A stretch of DNA of 33,519 bases from Microcaldota archaeon (GCA_021809925.1 JAJZJV010000006.1:1-33519), one strand, 5' to 3'; numbered from the stretch's first letter, positions 24,480-32,731 are shown. Numbers and translations: made by a program. The notes: generated from the letters alone by a model not told the origin.

Positions 24480-24549
24480 GATCCCGTTGTTCTAACTGCT
24501 ATGCTACGCATGCAACAACAGATAATTAATGTATACAAAGTGGATAATT

Positions 24550-25128
24550 ATGACCAAAAAAGAAAGATATGCTTATTTTTCTGTAGACGTAGAAGCAGCA
24601 GGTCCAGCGCCACCATACAGTATGCTTTCCATAGGGGCAGTGTATACTGGTACTCCTCCAGCAGAGTTTTATTCGGAACTAAAGCCCATATCTGAAGAGT
24701 TTGATCCCAAGGCTTTGGAAGTCAATGGCTTTGATTTATCAAAACTCAAGGTTACAGGTCAAGAACCTGAAGCAGTGATGCGCTCATTTTCTGAATGGGT
24801 AAAGAAAATTTCTGACGGTAAAAGACCTGTCTTCGTTTCGTACGGAACATTCGACTGGATGTTTGTCCAGTTTTATCTCTCGAAGTATACTGGTGAGATA
24901 CCATTTGGGCCTAATGGGCTAGATCTAAAATCTTTTAGCATGGGTGTACTCCATCTTCAAACGTGGAGAGAGACCACCGAACAAAAAGTAATGGATCTGA
25001 TAGGGTTGAAGAGAGATTCATCTAGTGTAGAACATAATGCTTTGGATGATGCAAGAAAACAAGCAAGACTATTTAATCTGTTGCAAGAAATTAGGTCAAG
25101 ACATGACCGTACAAAATTAAAGGTATAA
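24550..25128 (+). CDS. DEDDh 3'-5' exonuclease-like protein
   Basis: 192 residues from ATG 24550 (GTGGAT upstream). All five signature residues are present: Asp13 and Glu15 in SVDVEAAG, Asp102 in YGTFDWMF, and His162 and Asp167 in EHNALDDARKQA. This is the oligoribonuclease/RNase T/DnaQ fold, degrading RNA or DNA from the 3' end with two metal ions. There are no extra domains. It lies 70 bp after the nucleotidyltransferase gene and 45 bp before the metalloprotease gene; joint function is inference. Confidence 0.85.
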   Translation: MTKKERYAYFSVDVEAAGPAPPYSMLSIGAVYTGTPPAEFYSELKPISEEFDPKALEVNGFDLSKLKVTGQEPEAVMRSFSEWVKKISDGKRPVFVSYGTFDWMFVQFYLSKYTGEIPFGPNGLDLKSFSMGVLHLQTWRETTEQKVMDLIGLKRDSSSVEHNALDDARKQARLFNLLQEIRSRHDRTKLKV

Positions 25129-25173
25129 GATCTTCCTCGTCCTTTCAAATATCTCTTTTAATCAAGTGTTATT

Positions 25174-26235
25174 ATGGTGCCATCAAAAAGCGGACACAAT
25201 ATGCAATCACAAGACGGTGGTGCGCATGAAAAAATACATTCATATTACAGCGATTTTGTTTTAGAGGAGATTAATTCATTTATTCTATCGACAGTTAATT
25301 TACTTGGGGTGATTGTTGAGAGGGAGATAACTCAACCAAGAATCTCATTTGTGGGTTTGGCAGATAATTTGGAAGACGATGCCAAATATGATCCGGAAAG
25401 CAAAACCATAATAATAAATCTCAATGCATTATTCAGAAATGAAGAAGACAAAAGTGTCTTCAATCCCTACCTTAAGATAGCTATAGCCCATGAACTAACG
25501 CATTACCTCACTGATGTTTTACACGAAAAGGCATTTGAATGGAGGAATATTGAGAGAAATGGCGCAGGACCTGAGACTTTATTATTTTACATAAGCGATG
25601 AGGGTTCTCGCTGCGAGTTCATTGCTGGATTATTATCTGGAAGCATAAATACAAGGAAGGGTTTGCACAGATTGATTGATGATATCGGCGAGTTGGGATA
25701 CAATGAGCAGGCAGGCGAGATTTTTATAGATATCTTCAGAATGCTGAAGAAAGGCGGAGATGTCAATAAAGCTCTTTATGATTACATAAGATTAAGAGAG
25801 AATGCTCTTGGAGATCACCTTTACATATATGGCATGATTGTCTCTTCAATTATGCTTATTGGCAATGGTCTTGAGAGTGATCCTGAAGCAGCTGAAAGAA
25901 CGACAATACATGATCTTCTAGTAACTCCTCTTGAGGACATAATATCCAAAGCATCCGGAATAGTTATTGATCGCAGAGTAGATAATGCATATGGAACAAT
26001 TTACTACAAGGTACTAAAAGAGCTAGAAGAAGAGCAAAAGATGCGAGAGAATGAGCAGCAAAGAGAAAGAGAGGAGAGAATAAGGCGAATGAAAGCACTC
26101 CAAGATGTTATAAAGACTAAGAGGTTGAAGGGCACTTATGACATAACAGCCGCAACAAGCATGCTTAAAAATGGTGCCTTAAAAGGGGCTTATAGGAGCA
26201 GTAAGGGTAATAAAAAAGAGAAGCTCAAGAGATAG
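25174..26235 (+). CDS. HExxH zinc metalloprotease-like protein
   Basis: 353 residues, soluble. IAIAHELTHYLTD gives the zinc site His106-Glu107-x-x-His110, and a downstream Glu (SDEGSRCEFIAG, Glu143 or Glu148) is a likely third ligand as in gluzincins. Residues about 285-315 are a highly charged coiled coil (KELEEEQKMRENEQQRERE...), and the tail is very basic (KGNKKEKLKR), suggesting nucleic-acid or membrane contact. No named family recognised. Protease activity is likely; the substrate is unknown. Met10 is an alternative start. Confidence 0.75.
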   Translation: MVPSKSGHNMQSQDGGAHEKIHSYYSDFVLEEINSFILSTVNLLGVIVEREITQPRISFVGLADNLEDDAKYDPESKTIIINLNALFRNEEDKSVFNPYLKIAIAHELTHYLTDVLHEKAFEWRNIERNGAGPETLLFYISDEGSRCEFIAGLLSGSINTRKGLHRLIDDIGELGYNEQAGEIFIDIFRMLKKGGDVNKALYDYIRLRENALGDHLYIYGMIVSSIMLIGNGLESDPEAAERTTIHDLLVTPLEDIISKASGIVIDRRVDNAYGTIYYKVLKELEEEQKMRENEQQREREERIRRMKALQDVIKTKRLKGTYDITAATSMLKNGALKGAYRSSKGNKKEKLKR

Positions 26236-26256
26236 CAAATTGGGCACCATATGCTC

Positions 26257-27117
26257 TCACTTCGTGCCCTTTTTTATCATCTCGACAACATTCTCCATCT
26301 CTTTTCTGCTTTTATTTATATCCTCTATGTTGTCTATTGAATACCATGGCGTTGAGAAAACATATCCAAAGAGCTTCCCCGCGCTGGCCAATGCCGGAAA
26401 GAGACTCTCCTCAAGCATTATTCTGCCAGAGGAACCGGAGAGAAGACCAAAGACTGATGGATCGAAAAGATAGATGCCAGCATTGACAAGCCTTGCTTCC
26501 CTTCCCTGATCTGGCTTTCTGGTAAAGTTGCTTATCTTTAAGCCCTCTAGCCTTGTAACACCCATGCCATATCTTGATATTGATGTTGTAAGAGCAACGG
26601 TTGCTAATGCTCTAGTCTCGATATGCTGCAGGTACATTCCAGCCATATCCAGCCTGAATATATGATCCCCATTTAATGCAAAAAAAGGCGATGTCCCTAT
26701 CAGCCCACTGACAAGGCTTAATGCACCTTCGGTACCTCTCTGTGCATCCTCTCTTATATAATTAAGCCTTACTCCCAATGCAGACCCATCTCCGAAGTGA
26801 TCTACTAAGTCATCACTTCCCTTCCCTATTGTGACGAGCACCTCAGATATGCCATTTCTCTTGAGTTCTCCCACCACATACTCCATTATTGGCCTTCCCT
26901 TGATTGAGATCATTGGAGGGTAGACTACTCGATTTTCTATCACTATGCCTCTCCCACCAGCAAATATAACCGCTTTCTTTGGCATTGCATGCGTCATGGC
27001 AGAATCAAGTAGATGCTCTATCGCATGCGATCTATTTCTTATCTTAACTCCATCTATCCCTGCATCGATTCTTTTTAGCAACTCCTCGTCAAGGGTTATT
27101 GTGAGTCTCTTCTTCAT
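26257..27117 (-). CDS. Fusion: ribbon-helix-helix + NTP-transferase (sugar nucleotidyltransferase fold)
   Basis: Residues 1-45 are a ribbon-helix-helix DNA-binding domain (KRLTITLDEELLKRID, then RNRSHAIEHLLDSAM). Residues 48-286 have the sugar-1-phosphate nucleotidyltransferase fold: AVIFAGGRG (49-57), GRPIMEYVV, GTEGALSLV, the metal-binding LNGDH (149-152) and VNAGIYLFD. The catalytic Arg-Leu of GGxGTRL is replaced (GGRGIVI) and the PK motif is missing (YPPMIS), so turnover may be impaired or the domain may be a ligand sensor. DNA-binding plus nucleotide-sugar domains suggest a regulator controlled by a sugar phosphate or NTP. Three 10-bp-spaced repeats lie directly upstream. Confidence 0.85.
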   Translation of the reverse strand: MKKRLTITLDEELLKRIDAGIDGVKIRNRSHAIEHLLDSAMTHAMPKKAVIFAGGRGIVIENRVVYPPMISIKGRPIMEYVVGELKRNGISEVLVTIGKGSDDLVDHFGDGSALGVRLNYIREDAQRGTEGALSLVSGLIGTSPFFALNGDHIFRLDMAGMYLQHIETRALATVALTTSISRYGMGVTRLEGLKISNFTRKPDQGREARLVNAGIYLFDPSVFGLLSGSSGRIMLEESLFPALASAGKLFGYVFSTPWYSIDNIEDINKSRKEMENVVEMIKKGTK

Positions 27118-27182
27118 TTTATCAGTTCTGTGTACTTACAGTAAATAGTTACAACGATAAATCTAAATATCATTATGAAAAC

Positions 27183-27219
27183 TATGATATAGTATGATAA
27201 AGTATGATATAATAAGATA
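27183..27219. promoter_or_regulatory. Tandem operator: TATGATA repeated every 10 bp
   Basis: TATGATA occurs at 27183, 27193 and 27203, exactly one helical turn apart, with a degenerate TAAGATA at 27213. The last copy overlaps the probable TATA box of the bicupin gene (ATG 27233, leaderless distance). Ribbon-helix-helix repressors bind short repeated sites cooperatively, and an RHH gene starts just to the left, so autoregulation and control of the bicupin gene are likely. Confidence 0.65.
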
Positions 27220-27232
27220 TTAAGGTTTTTCT

Positions 27233-28129
27233 ATGAACGCATCCGGAACAAAAACCCTTGGAAGAAACAAAGCGTTATGCGAAGCATTACAATCACAATT
27301 GCGCAATGAAGATATGGCATTTGATAATAGGCCGACCATTCTGACCCCAGAAAAATGTCCGGGAAGGTATGCTGGAGAAGTGGTAAGTATCCCACCTGGG
27401 TTTTTTCGCATCAGAGCAATGGGCGGGATAAAAACATTCTGCTCTACTGTCCTTCCAAATACCTCCATGATAGCGTTTTCCCAACAATCTATAGATGTTG
27501 TGATTAAGCAACACGACAGTGGAGAGAATGTATCCTTCAACGGAATTAATGGAGTAATAGTGCCTCAGAAAACATCGTGCCAGATAAATAATGTCGGAGA
27601 GCAGCCTCTGTTTACTGTCTATGGTGCCTTGGATGGGTCGTTCGTTCGAAATCCAATTGGATTTAATCTCAATGCTGTGAAAGAGTATATAAATAAGTAT
27701 GGCACATCAAAGATTATGGTACCTAATAGACCGTATGGGGAACGCATCGGCGTCGTCAATGGTGGCCTTTTTGGTGAGGGTGCAGATGGAAAAAAGGAGA
27801 TAGTGTTGGGTCCGCATACCTATGACTTCTCTGCAGGAAACCATCTTTCTCCACAATCAATGCATGTACATTGTCAACTGCACGAAATATTCGTAACATT
27901 CTCTGGCATGAGGCTCTTCTATCCTTATAAGGGGGAGATTTTCTTCTTAGAGGCCATGAAAGGGGAAGCAGTGATAGTCCCTCCTGGCTTAGCTCATCTC
28001 ACAATCATGGACGGAGAGGAACCTACATTCGTATTTAAAGCATCTTTAAACGGAAGCGTAGCAAATGATAAGCGCGTATTGCTCTCTGATGAACATGTTA
28101 AAGGATTATCTGAATTACTAAGGCAATAG
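27233..28129 (+). CDS. Bicupin protein
   Basis: 298 residues with two cupin-like halves. The C-terminal cupin keeps metal ligands His211, His213 and Glu218 (MHVHCQLHEIFVTFSG) and His255 (GEAVIVPPGLAH). The N-terminal half (about 65-135) has a cupin-like strand pattern without the ligands. Cupins of this type are isomerases, dioxygenases or sugar-binding proteins. Its divergent neighbour has a sugar-nucleotide fold, which makes a sugar-phosphate role attractive but unproven. Probably leaderless. Followed 7 bp later by a 2H phosphoesterase. Confidence 0.8.
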   Translation: MNASGTKTLGRNKALCEALQSQLRNEDMAFDNRPTILTPEKCPGRYAGEVVSIPPGFFRIRAMGGIKTFCSTVLPNTSMIAFSQQSIDVVIKQHDSGENVSFNGINGVIVPQKTSCQINNVGEQPLFTVYGALDGSFVRNPIGFNLNAVKEYINKYGTSKIMVPNRPYGERIGVVNGGLFGEGADGKKEIVLGPHTYDFSAGNHLSPQSMHVHCQLHEIFVTFSGMRLFYPYKGEIFFLEAMKGEAVIVPPGLAHLTIMDGEEPTFVFKASLNGSVANDKRVLLSDEHVKGLSELLRQ

Positions 28130-28136
28130 TGTTTAG

Positions 28137-28670
28137 ATGAAGAAAATAGATGATGTCGGATCTGGGTACTCAATCTGGATCATGCCTGAGGCAGGAGAAG
28201 GAGAAAGGTATGCAGAGATTATACGCTTGCTCTCCTCTACCTACTCAACCCCATTCTTTGAACCCCACGTTACGCTGCTCGGCGGACTGTCTGGTAGTGA
28301 AGATTCCTTAATTAAAGGGATATCTGATATTGCATCCTCTATACACTCGTTTACGACGCAGTTCGATAAGATTGGTTATCTGGAAGAGTATTTTAGATCG
28401 CTCTTTGTACTCTTAAAGAGAGATGCCGAATTAGAATATATATGGAAGACTGCATCTGCAAAGTTTCATCTCCGTCCCGATAGATATATGCCCCACATGA
28501 GTCTTATTTATGGATTCATTCCAGAAGAAGAAAAGCAAGAAATTATAAAAAAGATTATGGTAAATGACATCGGAAATGGGTTTCTGGCAAAAAAGCTTGC
28601 GCTTTATTCTACGGAAGGACCTGTGGAAAGATGGCAGAAGATTTGTAGTTTTGATCTGTCGCGAGTATAA
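28137..28670 (+). CDS. 2H phosphoesterase (cyclic phosphodiesterase-like)
   Basis: 177 residues with the two HxT/S motifs of the 2H superfamily: His44-x-Thr46 in EPHVTLLGG and His120-x-Ser122 in MPHMSLIYG, spaced as in cyclic phosphodiesterases/2'-5' RNA ligases. Members open 2',3'-cyclic phosphates or ADP-ribose cyclic phosphates made during tRNA splicing and RNA decay. The family fits well; the substrate here is inferred. It is co-directional with the bicupin gene. Confidence 0.85.
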   Translation: MKKIDDVGSGYSIWIMPEAGEGERYAEIIRLLSSTYSTPFFEPHVTLLGGLSGSEDSLIKGISDIASSIHSFTTQFDKIGYLEEYFRSLFVLLKRDAELEYIWKTASAKFHLRPDRYMPHMSLIYGFIPEEEKQEIIKKIMVNDIGNGFLAKKLALYSTEGPVERWQKICSFDLSRV

Positions 28671-28736
28671 ATATAAAAATTTAGGAAACCTGCTTATCCA
28701 TCTACGATATTGTAATACTGCCTATACTGTGTTTTA

Positions 28737-28778
28737 GTGACATCCTCCCACCCGTAAACGGTGTGGGCTTCCCAAGTG
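28737..28778 (-). repeat. IS200/IS605-like end hairpin, copy C
   Basis: On the minus strand it reads GGGAAGCCCACACCGTTTAC then GGGTGGGAGGATGTCAC. The stem CCCAC(A)CCG-TTTA-CGG-GTGGG is intact, the same as in copy B. No tnpB nearby. Confidence 0.55.
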
Positions 28779-28816
28779 AAACATGGATATAGATTATGGA
28801 ACAAAAATGAATATGT

Positions 28817-29062
28817 ATGTTTGCGATAAAATCATATCATACGGCGGGACACGCCGAAATCTACGCTCAGGGAGATTTTGTAAGGCCTCAAGTCCATGAG
28901 GCAATTTTCGCTGAATTGAGAACGTACCAAATGAAACATGGTCTGATGCCATTTTCTCCCGAATGGAAAAAGGGAATTTTCCCAGATGAAGATTCGCCTG
29001 ATGATTCTGGGCTACTGCTTCTGCGGTTCGCTTTCATCCCACCCCTAAAGGGAACCCTCTGA
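28817..29062 (+). CDS. Hypothetical 81-residue protein, possibly a gene fragment
   Basis: The frame from ATG 28817 looks protein-like (HAEIYAQGDFVRPQVHEAIF, MPFSPEWKKGIFPDEDSPDD), but its last residues (IPPLKGTL) are encoded by repeat copy D, so the natural C-terminus has probably been replaced. A second repeat copy lies just upstream. I recognise no family; it may be a gene fragment cut by insertions. Confidence 0.35.
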   Translation: MFAIKSYHTAGHAEIYAQGDFVRPQVHEAIFAELRTYQMKHGLMPFSPEWKKGIFPDEDSPDDSGLLLLRFAFIPPLKGTL

Positions 29063-29094
29063 AGAGGGCGTGGGATTTCCCGCTCACGGTGTTA
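29038..29094 (-). repeat. IS200/IS605-like end hairpin, copy D (variant loop)
   Basis: On the minus strand it reads AACACCGTGAGCGGGAAATC then CCACGCC, matching copy A's left part. The loop is replaced by a second hairpin (CCCTCTTCAGAGGG), then GGGGTGGG closes the stem. A diverged member of the same family. Confidence 0.5.
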
Positions 29095-29200
29095 AGTTTA
29101 AATTTTAGAAACATTTTAATTTGTCTTGCTCTTTTAATGCATCCAGCAAAGTAAGCACCCACCACTTGTGGATGTAAAGGATGTTACTTTATCAATATGG

Positions 29201-29232
29201 GCGTAAAATCCACGCCGTTTACGGATGGGGTT
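29201..29232 (+). repeat. Partial IS605-like end hairpin, copy E
   Basis: GCGTAAAATCCACGCCGTTT followed by ACGGATGGGG matches the centre of the repeat with several changes and no GGATGTCAC tail. A decayed copy. Confidence 0.4.
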
Positions 29233-29516
29233 TTGCCTATATCCTTTTCCTACTCTTAAATAATCCTAAATTATGGATGCTGTCATATTTAGTCGCCAAA
29301 ACCAAATATGCCCAGGGATTTTTAACCTCTGGGAAAATAGTAGAAGTGACTAAATTATTCAATACAGCAACCCTCCAAAAGCAATAAATATCTGAAATGT
29401 TGATTAATTTATTATTAAAATCATAACAATCCTAGCAATCAAGACACAACAAAGCCTACTCTCTTCTAAATCAGGCTATAAGAGCAAGAAATTAGAACCA
29501 ATGCAAGTGATGTAAT

Positions 29517-30371
29517 ATGCAAAAAAAACAAGATCCAGTGGTTACTGATAAAATGAAGAAATCAGTATCAGCTTTATTCGATAGTGCAAGGAAGCCAAGT
29601 GAACAGAAAGGTTACTTGCAGAGCGTACTGCGCCCAGCTTCTTATCTGGCGCTCTCTGCAATGATTGGCTTAGGGAGTGCTGCATGTGCCAAAACCACAG
29701 CTAATGCTGTGCAGGGAACCAAAGAACCGGTCATTGCTGGATACTCAATCAAAGCAACTAAGATCTCAAAAGGAGGCGCAGCAATGCATTTTAAGCTTCC
29801 CAAGACAACAGGTGCTGAGGCAGAAGTGAATCTTGAAGGTGAAGGCTTCTCTTTAGTTGCTGGAGTAACTGTCATAAATAGGAGTCATCTAAAAGGGCCT
29901 GAGGCCGTGCCTGTATTTTTTGATATACAAAACCCAAGCAAGAGCAGCCCCGAAGTATCTTTGGGGGGCACAGATCCCAGATATTCTACAAACCCTAGGA
30001 CAACATCTTACTCTTCTGAGATCGTATCTTTGGGAAATGGGACATTCATACTTTCTGTAATGGCCTACAACGCAAAAGGTTCACAACTCTTCATCGACCA
30101 GAAGCCGCTCTCCTTACAAGCCCCATTTTCTAATGTAACTGGCAGCTGCAATACTGGAATAGTAGTTGGAAAAGGCACAGCTGCAGAGATAAATGTGAGC
30201 AGATGCATGTTTCAGTTATCAATATCAATTGGAGGTAATGAGCAGTGGTCTGCAGTCTTTGCTACCAATTCAGCAGAACCTTTTGTTTATAAAGGACAGC
30301 AAACCCAAAGCAGCGTTGTCTTGGGACCAAGAAATCCAGAAAGTGGTGGCTTTATAGTAAAATACAGATAA
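29517..30371 (+). CDS. Membrane-anchored extracytoplasmic protein, unknown
   Basis: 284 residues. About 37 charged cytosolic residues, one hydrophobic segment (about 38-58, ASYLALSAMIGLGSAACA) and a ~225-residue beta-rich extracytoplasmic domain with several sequons. Cys57 after GSAA could be a lipid-attachment or cleavage site, but the lipobox is not classic. GTGATG lies upstream of the ATG. First gene of a four-gene operon that ends with a thermopsin-like protein of the same unusual topology (long cytosolic N-terminus, then a single helix). Function unknown. Confidence 0.7.
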   Translation: MQKKQDPVVTDKMKKSVSALFDSARKPSEQKGYLQSVLRPASYLALSAMIGLGSAACAKTTANAVQGTKEPVIAGYSIKATKISKGGAAMHFKLPKTTGAEAEVNLEGEGFSLVAGVTVINRSHLKGPEAVPVFFDIQNPSKSSPEVSLGGTDPRYSTNPRTTSYSSEIVSLGNGTFILSVMAYNAKGSQLFIDQKPLSLQAPFSNVTGSCNTGIVVGKGTAAEINVSRCMFQLSISIGGNEQWSAVFATNSAEPFVYKGQQTQSSVVLGPRNPESGGFIVKYR

Positions 30372-30395
30372 CAAACAGTAAGAGATGGTAATTTT

Positions 30396-31121
30396 ATGGC
30401 AGCACAGAGAACCACGCAAAAAAAAGGAGATGGCCTACCACTGAAGATACCTCCGATTACGATAATGACTAGTGCATATGAACAACATATTATTAGCTCG
30501 TATGAGCGTATGGTAAAAGATGCACTAACATCTGTGATTCAGAATAGGGAAAAAATGGGGCTGGATCCAAGATTTACGGTATTTCATAATGTCCTTCGCC
30601 TAACAGTCCCTGGAAACGGATTTTACACACCAGATTTTGTCCTCAATGCAGCAATGTCTGGGAAACCTATACTAATAGAACCGCATGGTGAGCGATGGCT
30701 AAGTCCAGAGTATGTAGAAAAACTGAAAAAAGTAGCAGAGGAGTATGGTCTCCATATAATATTGATATCACATCTAATGAGAGATGAGTTGAACAGAAGA
30801 GTGGCATCGTCAGGTACTAAAACAACCAGAGAGATTAGCATGGAAGACATGTTATATGCAAAAGAGCGTTTAAAATTCCTTGGGGGATATTGGCACATCC
30901 TACAAGATGATCATGGAAGGATCTTTCTTGAAAGAAAACTTCATTCACTGCTCTCAAACGCAGAAGAGATTGGATACCCTCACCTGATTAAGATGGCAGA
31001 GCACTCTGCTGATCTATCCAATTCTGCCACAGCATCACCAAATATCGACAATGAGGCAGTAATAGACGTGGCTTACAGCAATGCTATAAATACAACTGCT
31101 GCTTCATTAAAAAGAGCCTGA
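30396..31121 (+). CDS. PD-(D/E)XK-like nuclease-fold protein with ExH motif
   Basis: 241 residues. YTPDFVLNAAMSGKPILIEPHGERW (78-101) places Asp80 in a PD motif and Glu95-x-His97 where nucleases of the PD-(D/E)XK superfamily have ExK; a helix and a core strand (LHIILISH) follow, as the fold predicts. His for Lys is seen in some members, so activity is possible but unproven. Upstream helices (30-60) resemble a DUF559/Vsr-like layout. The C-terminal ~50 residues are low-complexity Ala/Asn/Ser. It lies between two extracytoplasmic-protein genes with 24- and 15-base gaps, an unexpected setting for a nuclease. Confidence 0.6.
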   Translation: MAAQRTTQKKGDGLPLKIPPITIMTSAYEQHIISSYERMVKDALTSVIQNREKMGLDPRFTVFHNVLRLTVPGNGFYTPDFVLNAAMSGKPILIEPHGERWLSPEYVEKLKKVAEEYGLHIILISHLMRDELNRRVASSGTKTTREISMEDMLYAKERLKFLGGYWHILQDDHGRIFLERKLHSLLSNAEEIGYPHLIKMAEHSADLSNSATASPNIDNEAVIDVAYSNAINTTAASLKRA

Positions 31122-31136
31122 ATATGATACTGATAA

Positions 31137-31415
31137 TTGATACAATGGAGAAGCAAAATCTTCAATGGCACTTCAGAATATGGCAAAGCAGGTGCTAGAG
31201 GGCGCCACAGAACCGGATCAAAGGTACAGCCAGATCAGAAAAGTGACATAGAAATAATTACAGAGAGGATTTTGGGCGGTGAGATCTTAACTCCAAAAAA
31301 CGGCTTTGGTCCAGAATCTGCAGAAATTATTATGAGAGCAAAGAGACAAAGAGGATCATATCAGATGCCGCACTATATTAAAGAGTCCAGCATACCTATC
31401 AACCTTAATATTTAA
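31137..31415 (+). CDS. Hypothetical small basic protein
   Basis: 92 residues from TTG 31137, with no good start codon or ribosome site. The N-terminal half is basic (GARGRHRTGSKVQPDQK); the rest looks structured (DIEIITERILGGEILTPKN, ESAEIIMRAKRQRG). ATG 31124 opens a different frame (reading ILIIDTMEKQNLQWHF) that stops at about 31200, so the real gene may carry a frameshift between the two. Position inside the operon (12 bases before the next ATG) supports a gene here. Confidence 0.5.
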   Translation: MIQWRSKIFNGTSEYGKAGARGRHRTGSKVQPDQKSDIEIITERILGGEILTPKNGFGPESAEIIMRAKRQRGSYQMPHYIKESSIPINLNI

Positions 31416-31427
31416 TTCAGTGTTTTC

Positions 31428-32519
31428 ATGCCGATTAAACAACTCGAAGCAACAAATAAGAACCCAAAGCAACTTCCAACAAATGGGGACGAACCACTTT
31501 TCGTTGTTGATAGAAGGCTTCCTGTAAAAGATGTGGTTACGGGGTGGAAGGAGTTAAATCGACAGCGCACTGAACAGCTAATGCATATTGCATTCGATGT
31601 GGCAATGCATGCAAGAAAGGTTGCTGGTGTTGTAGCGGAGGCGGTGAAGGCTTCGATTGTTGTTGCCGTCGTAGCAATCTCCGTTACTGCATACTCGATA
31701 TCAAAAGAGCCACACCTCTCCAAATCAATAGATAACGTGCCTATAGGGATATCTGCTGCTGGGATATCCTCTCATGAAGGCCAGCCTTTACCTGTCATTA
31801 CAGACAGGATATTAGGTTATCTTGACATCAAAGAAATTGGTGTTTCTTACGATGCCTTGGGGTCTAACCTAAATGGCTTCGGCCTGGGTACATATAAGGA
31901 GATTGTGGGATCTGGCAAAGGAAGCTTTCAATTAAATGCGTTTCTCTTCGGAGGGCAGAATTATGGACAGATCTATTGGGCCCAAAACGTTGTAGAGCTT
32001 GATACAAAAACCAACGAGATTTACTTCGCGTTGAACGTCTGGGATGGAATCTCTACTCAGCCAGTCTTAGCATATGATACACCTGCAATGAACTATACAT
32101 TGCCGATAAAAATAGATCTCTCCATGTCTCTTAAGACCTTTGAAGGATCTGAATATCTCTTCTTCAGTTATCAGATAAATAATGAAGTTTCGATTACTTA
32201 TTACAAGTACAAATTGCCAAGCACATTCCTTTTGATCTCTTCAGGATTTACCCCAACAGACCTCGTGTTTTGCGGCCCCTACAGTTCCGAGATAGCATAT
32301 GCTAGCAAAATAGATGCGTCCCTAGCGCTGTATTATGATGATAATGGAAAGCTTCTTCTGTTTTCAAACATAAACACAGAAGACCTTTCACTAATACATA
32401 CTGGCGAAAGTGCAGCCAACGTAAATGCCTATCTTGGCTCGGATTCTTTCATCAATCTTTCAACAGGAAATCCAACAAATATCAATCTGACAAATTTCAG
32501 TCCAGATGTGCCAAAATAG
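31428..32519 (+). CDS. Thermopsin-like (peptidase A5) membrane-anchored protein
   Basis: 363 residues. A cytosolic N-terminus of about 65 residues and one helix (about 66-92) are followed by an extracytoplasmic domain. GSFQLNAFLFGG...QIYWAQNVVELDTKTNEIYFALNVWD (166-206) closely resembles the thermopsin core (LQLNV...YWLQNV...F.NIW). YDALGSN and NYTLPIKI fit as well. Thermopsins are acid proteases of acidophilic archaea. Classic members have a signal peptide, whereas here there is a long cytosolic tail, and the active site cannot be confirmed. Last gene of the operon. Confidence 0.65.
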   Translation: MPIKQLEATNKNPKQLPTNGDEPLFVVDRRLPVKDVVTGWKELNRQRTEQLMHIAFDVAMHARKVAGVVAEAVKASIVVAVVAISVTAYSISKEPHLSKSIDNVPIGISAAGISSHEGQPLPVITDRILGYLDIKEIGVSYDALGSNLNGFGLGTYKEIVGSGKGSFQLNAFLFGGQNYGQIYWAQNVVELDTKTNEIYFALNVWDGISTQPVLAYDTPAMNYTLPIKIDLSMSLKTFEGSEYLFFSYQINNEVSITYYKYKLPSTFLLISSGFTPTDLVFCGPYSSEIAYASKIDASLALYYDDNGKLLLFSNINTEDLSLIHTGESAANVNAYLGSDSFINLSTGNPTNINLTNFSPDVPK

Positions 32520-32731
32520 CCAGTACGGTAAATTAATTCAATATTATTAAATATGAAGATCATCATTTCTTAATCTAAAACACCAAAGCCCCAATCAGGA
32601 AGGGATATGATTTTTATCTCAGAAGCACATGCAGATATTCTTTATATGTGGAAGAGCACAGAGATATCGCGGTCTCATTTAAGAGATCAAGAGTAATGAG
32701 ATGCTAAGAAATGTTTGTTACAAATATACTT

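Larger units (their letters stand above)
28671..29516. other. Non-coding/relic region with three IS605-like hairpins
   Basis: About 850 bases between the 2H phosphoesterase and the secretory operon. It contains repeat copies C and D on the minus strand and partial copy E on the plus strand, a short possible gene between C and D, and otherwise AT-rich sequence. It looks like an insertion hot spot with decayed element ends. Confidence 0.5.

Noticed and set aside
27183-27219. CRISPR array
   Set aside because: Repeat unit is 7 bp on a 10-bp period with no spacers; fits an operator, not CRISPR. No CRISPR array or cas gene was seen in the window.
29181-29387. 68-codon plus-strand frame
   Set aside because: Its N-terminal part is encoded by partial repeat copy E and the rest is a short hydrophobic run; no ribosome site suited to this start. 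Treated as part of the relic region.
32608-32697. 29-codon frame with a good AGGAAGGG upstream
   Set aside because: Too short and featureless to call; might be the head of a gene truncated by repeat copy B.
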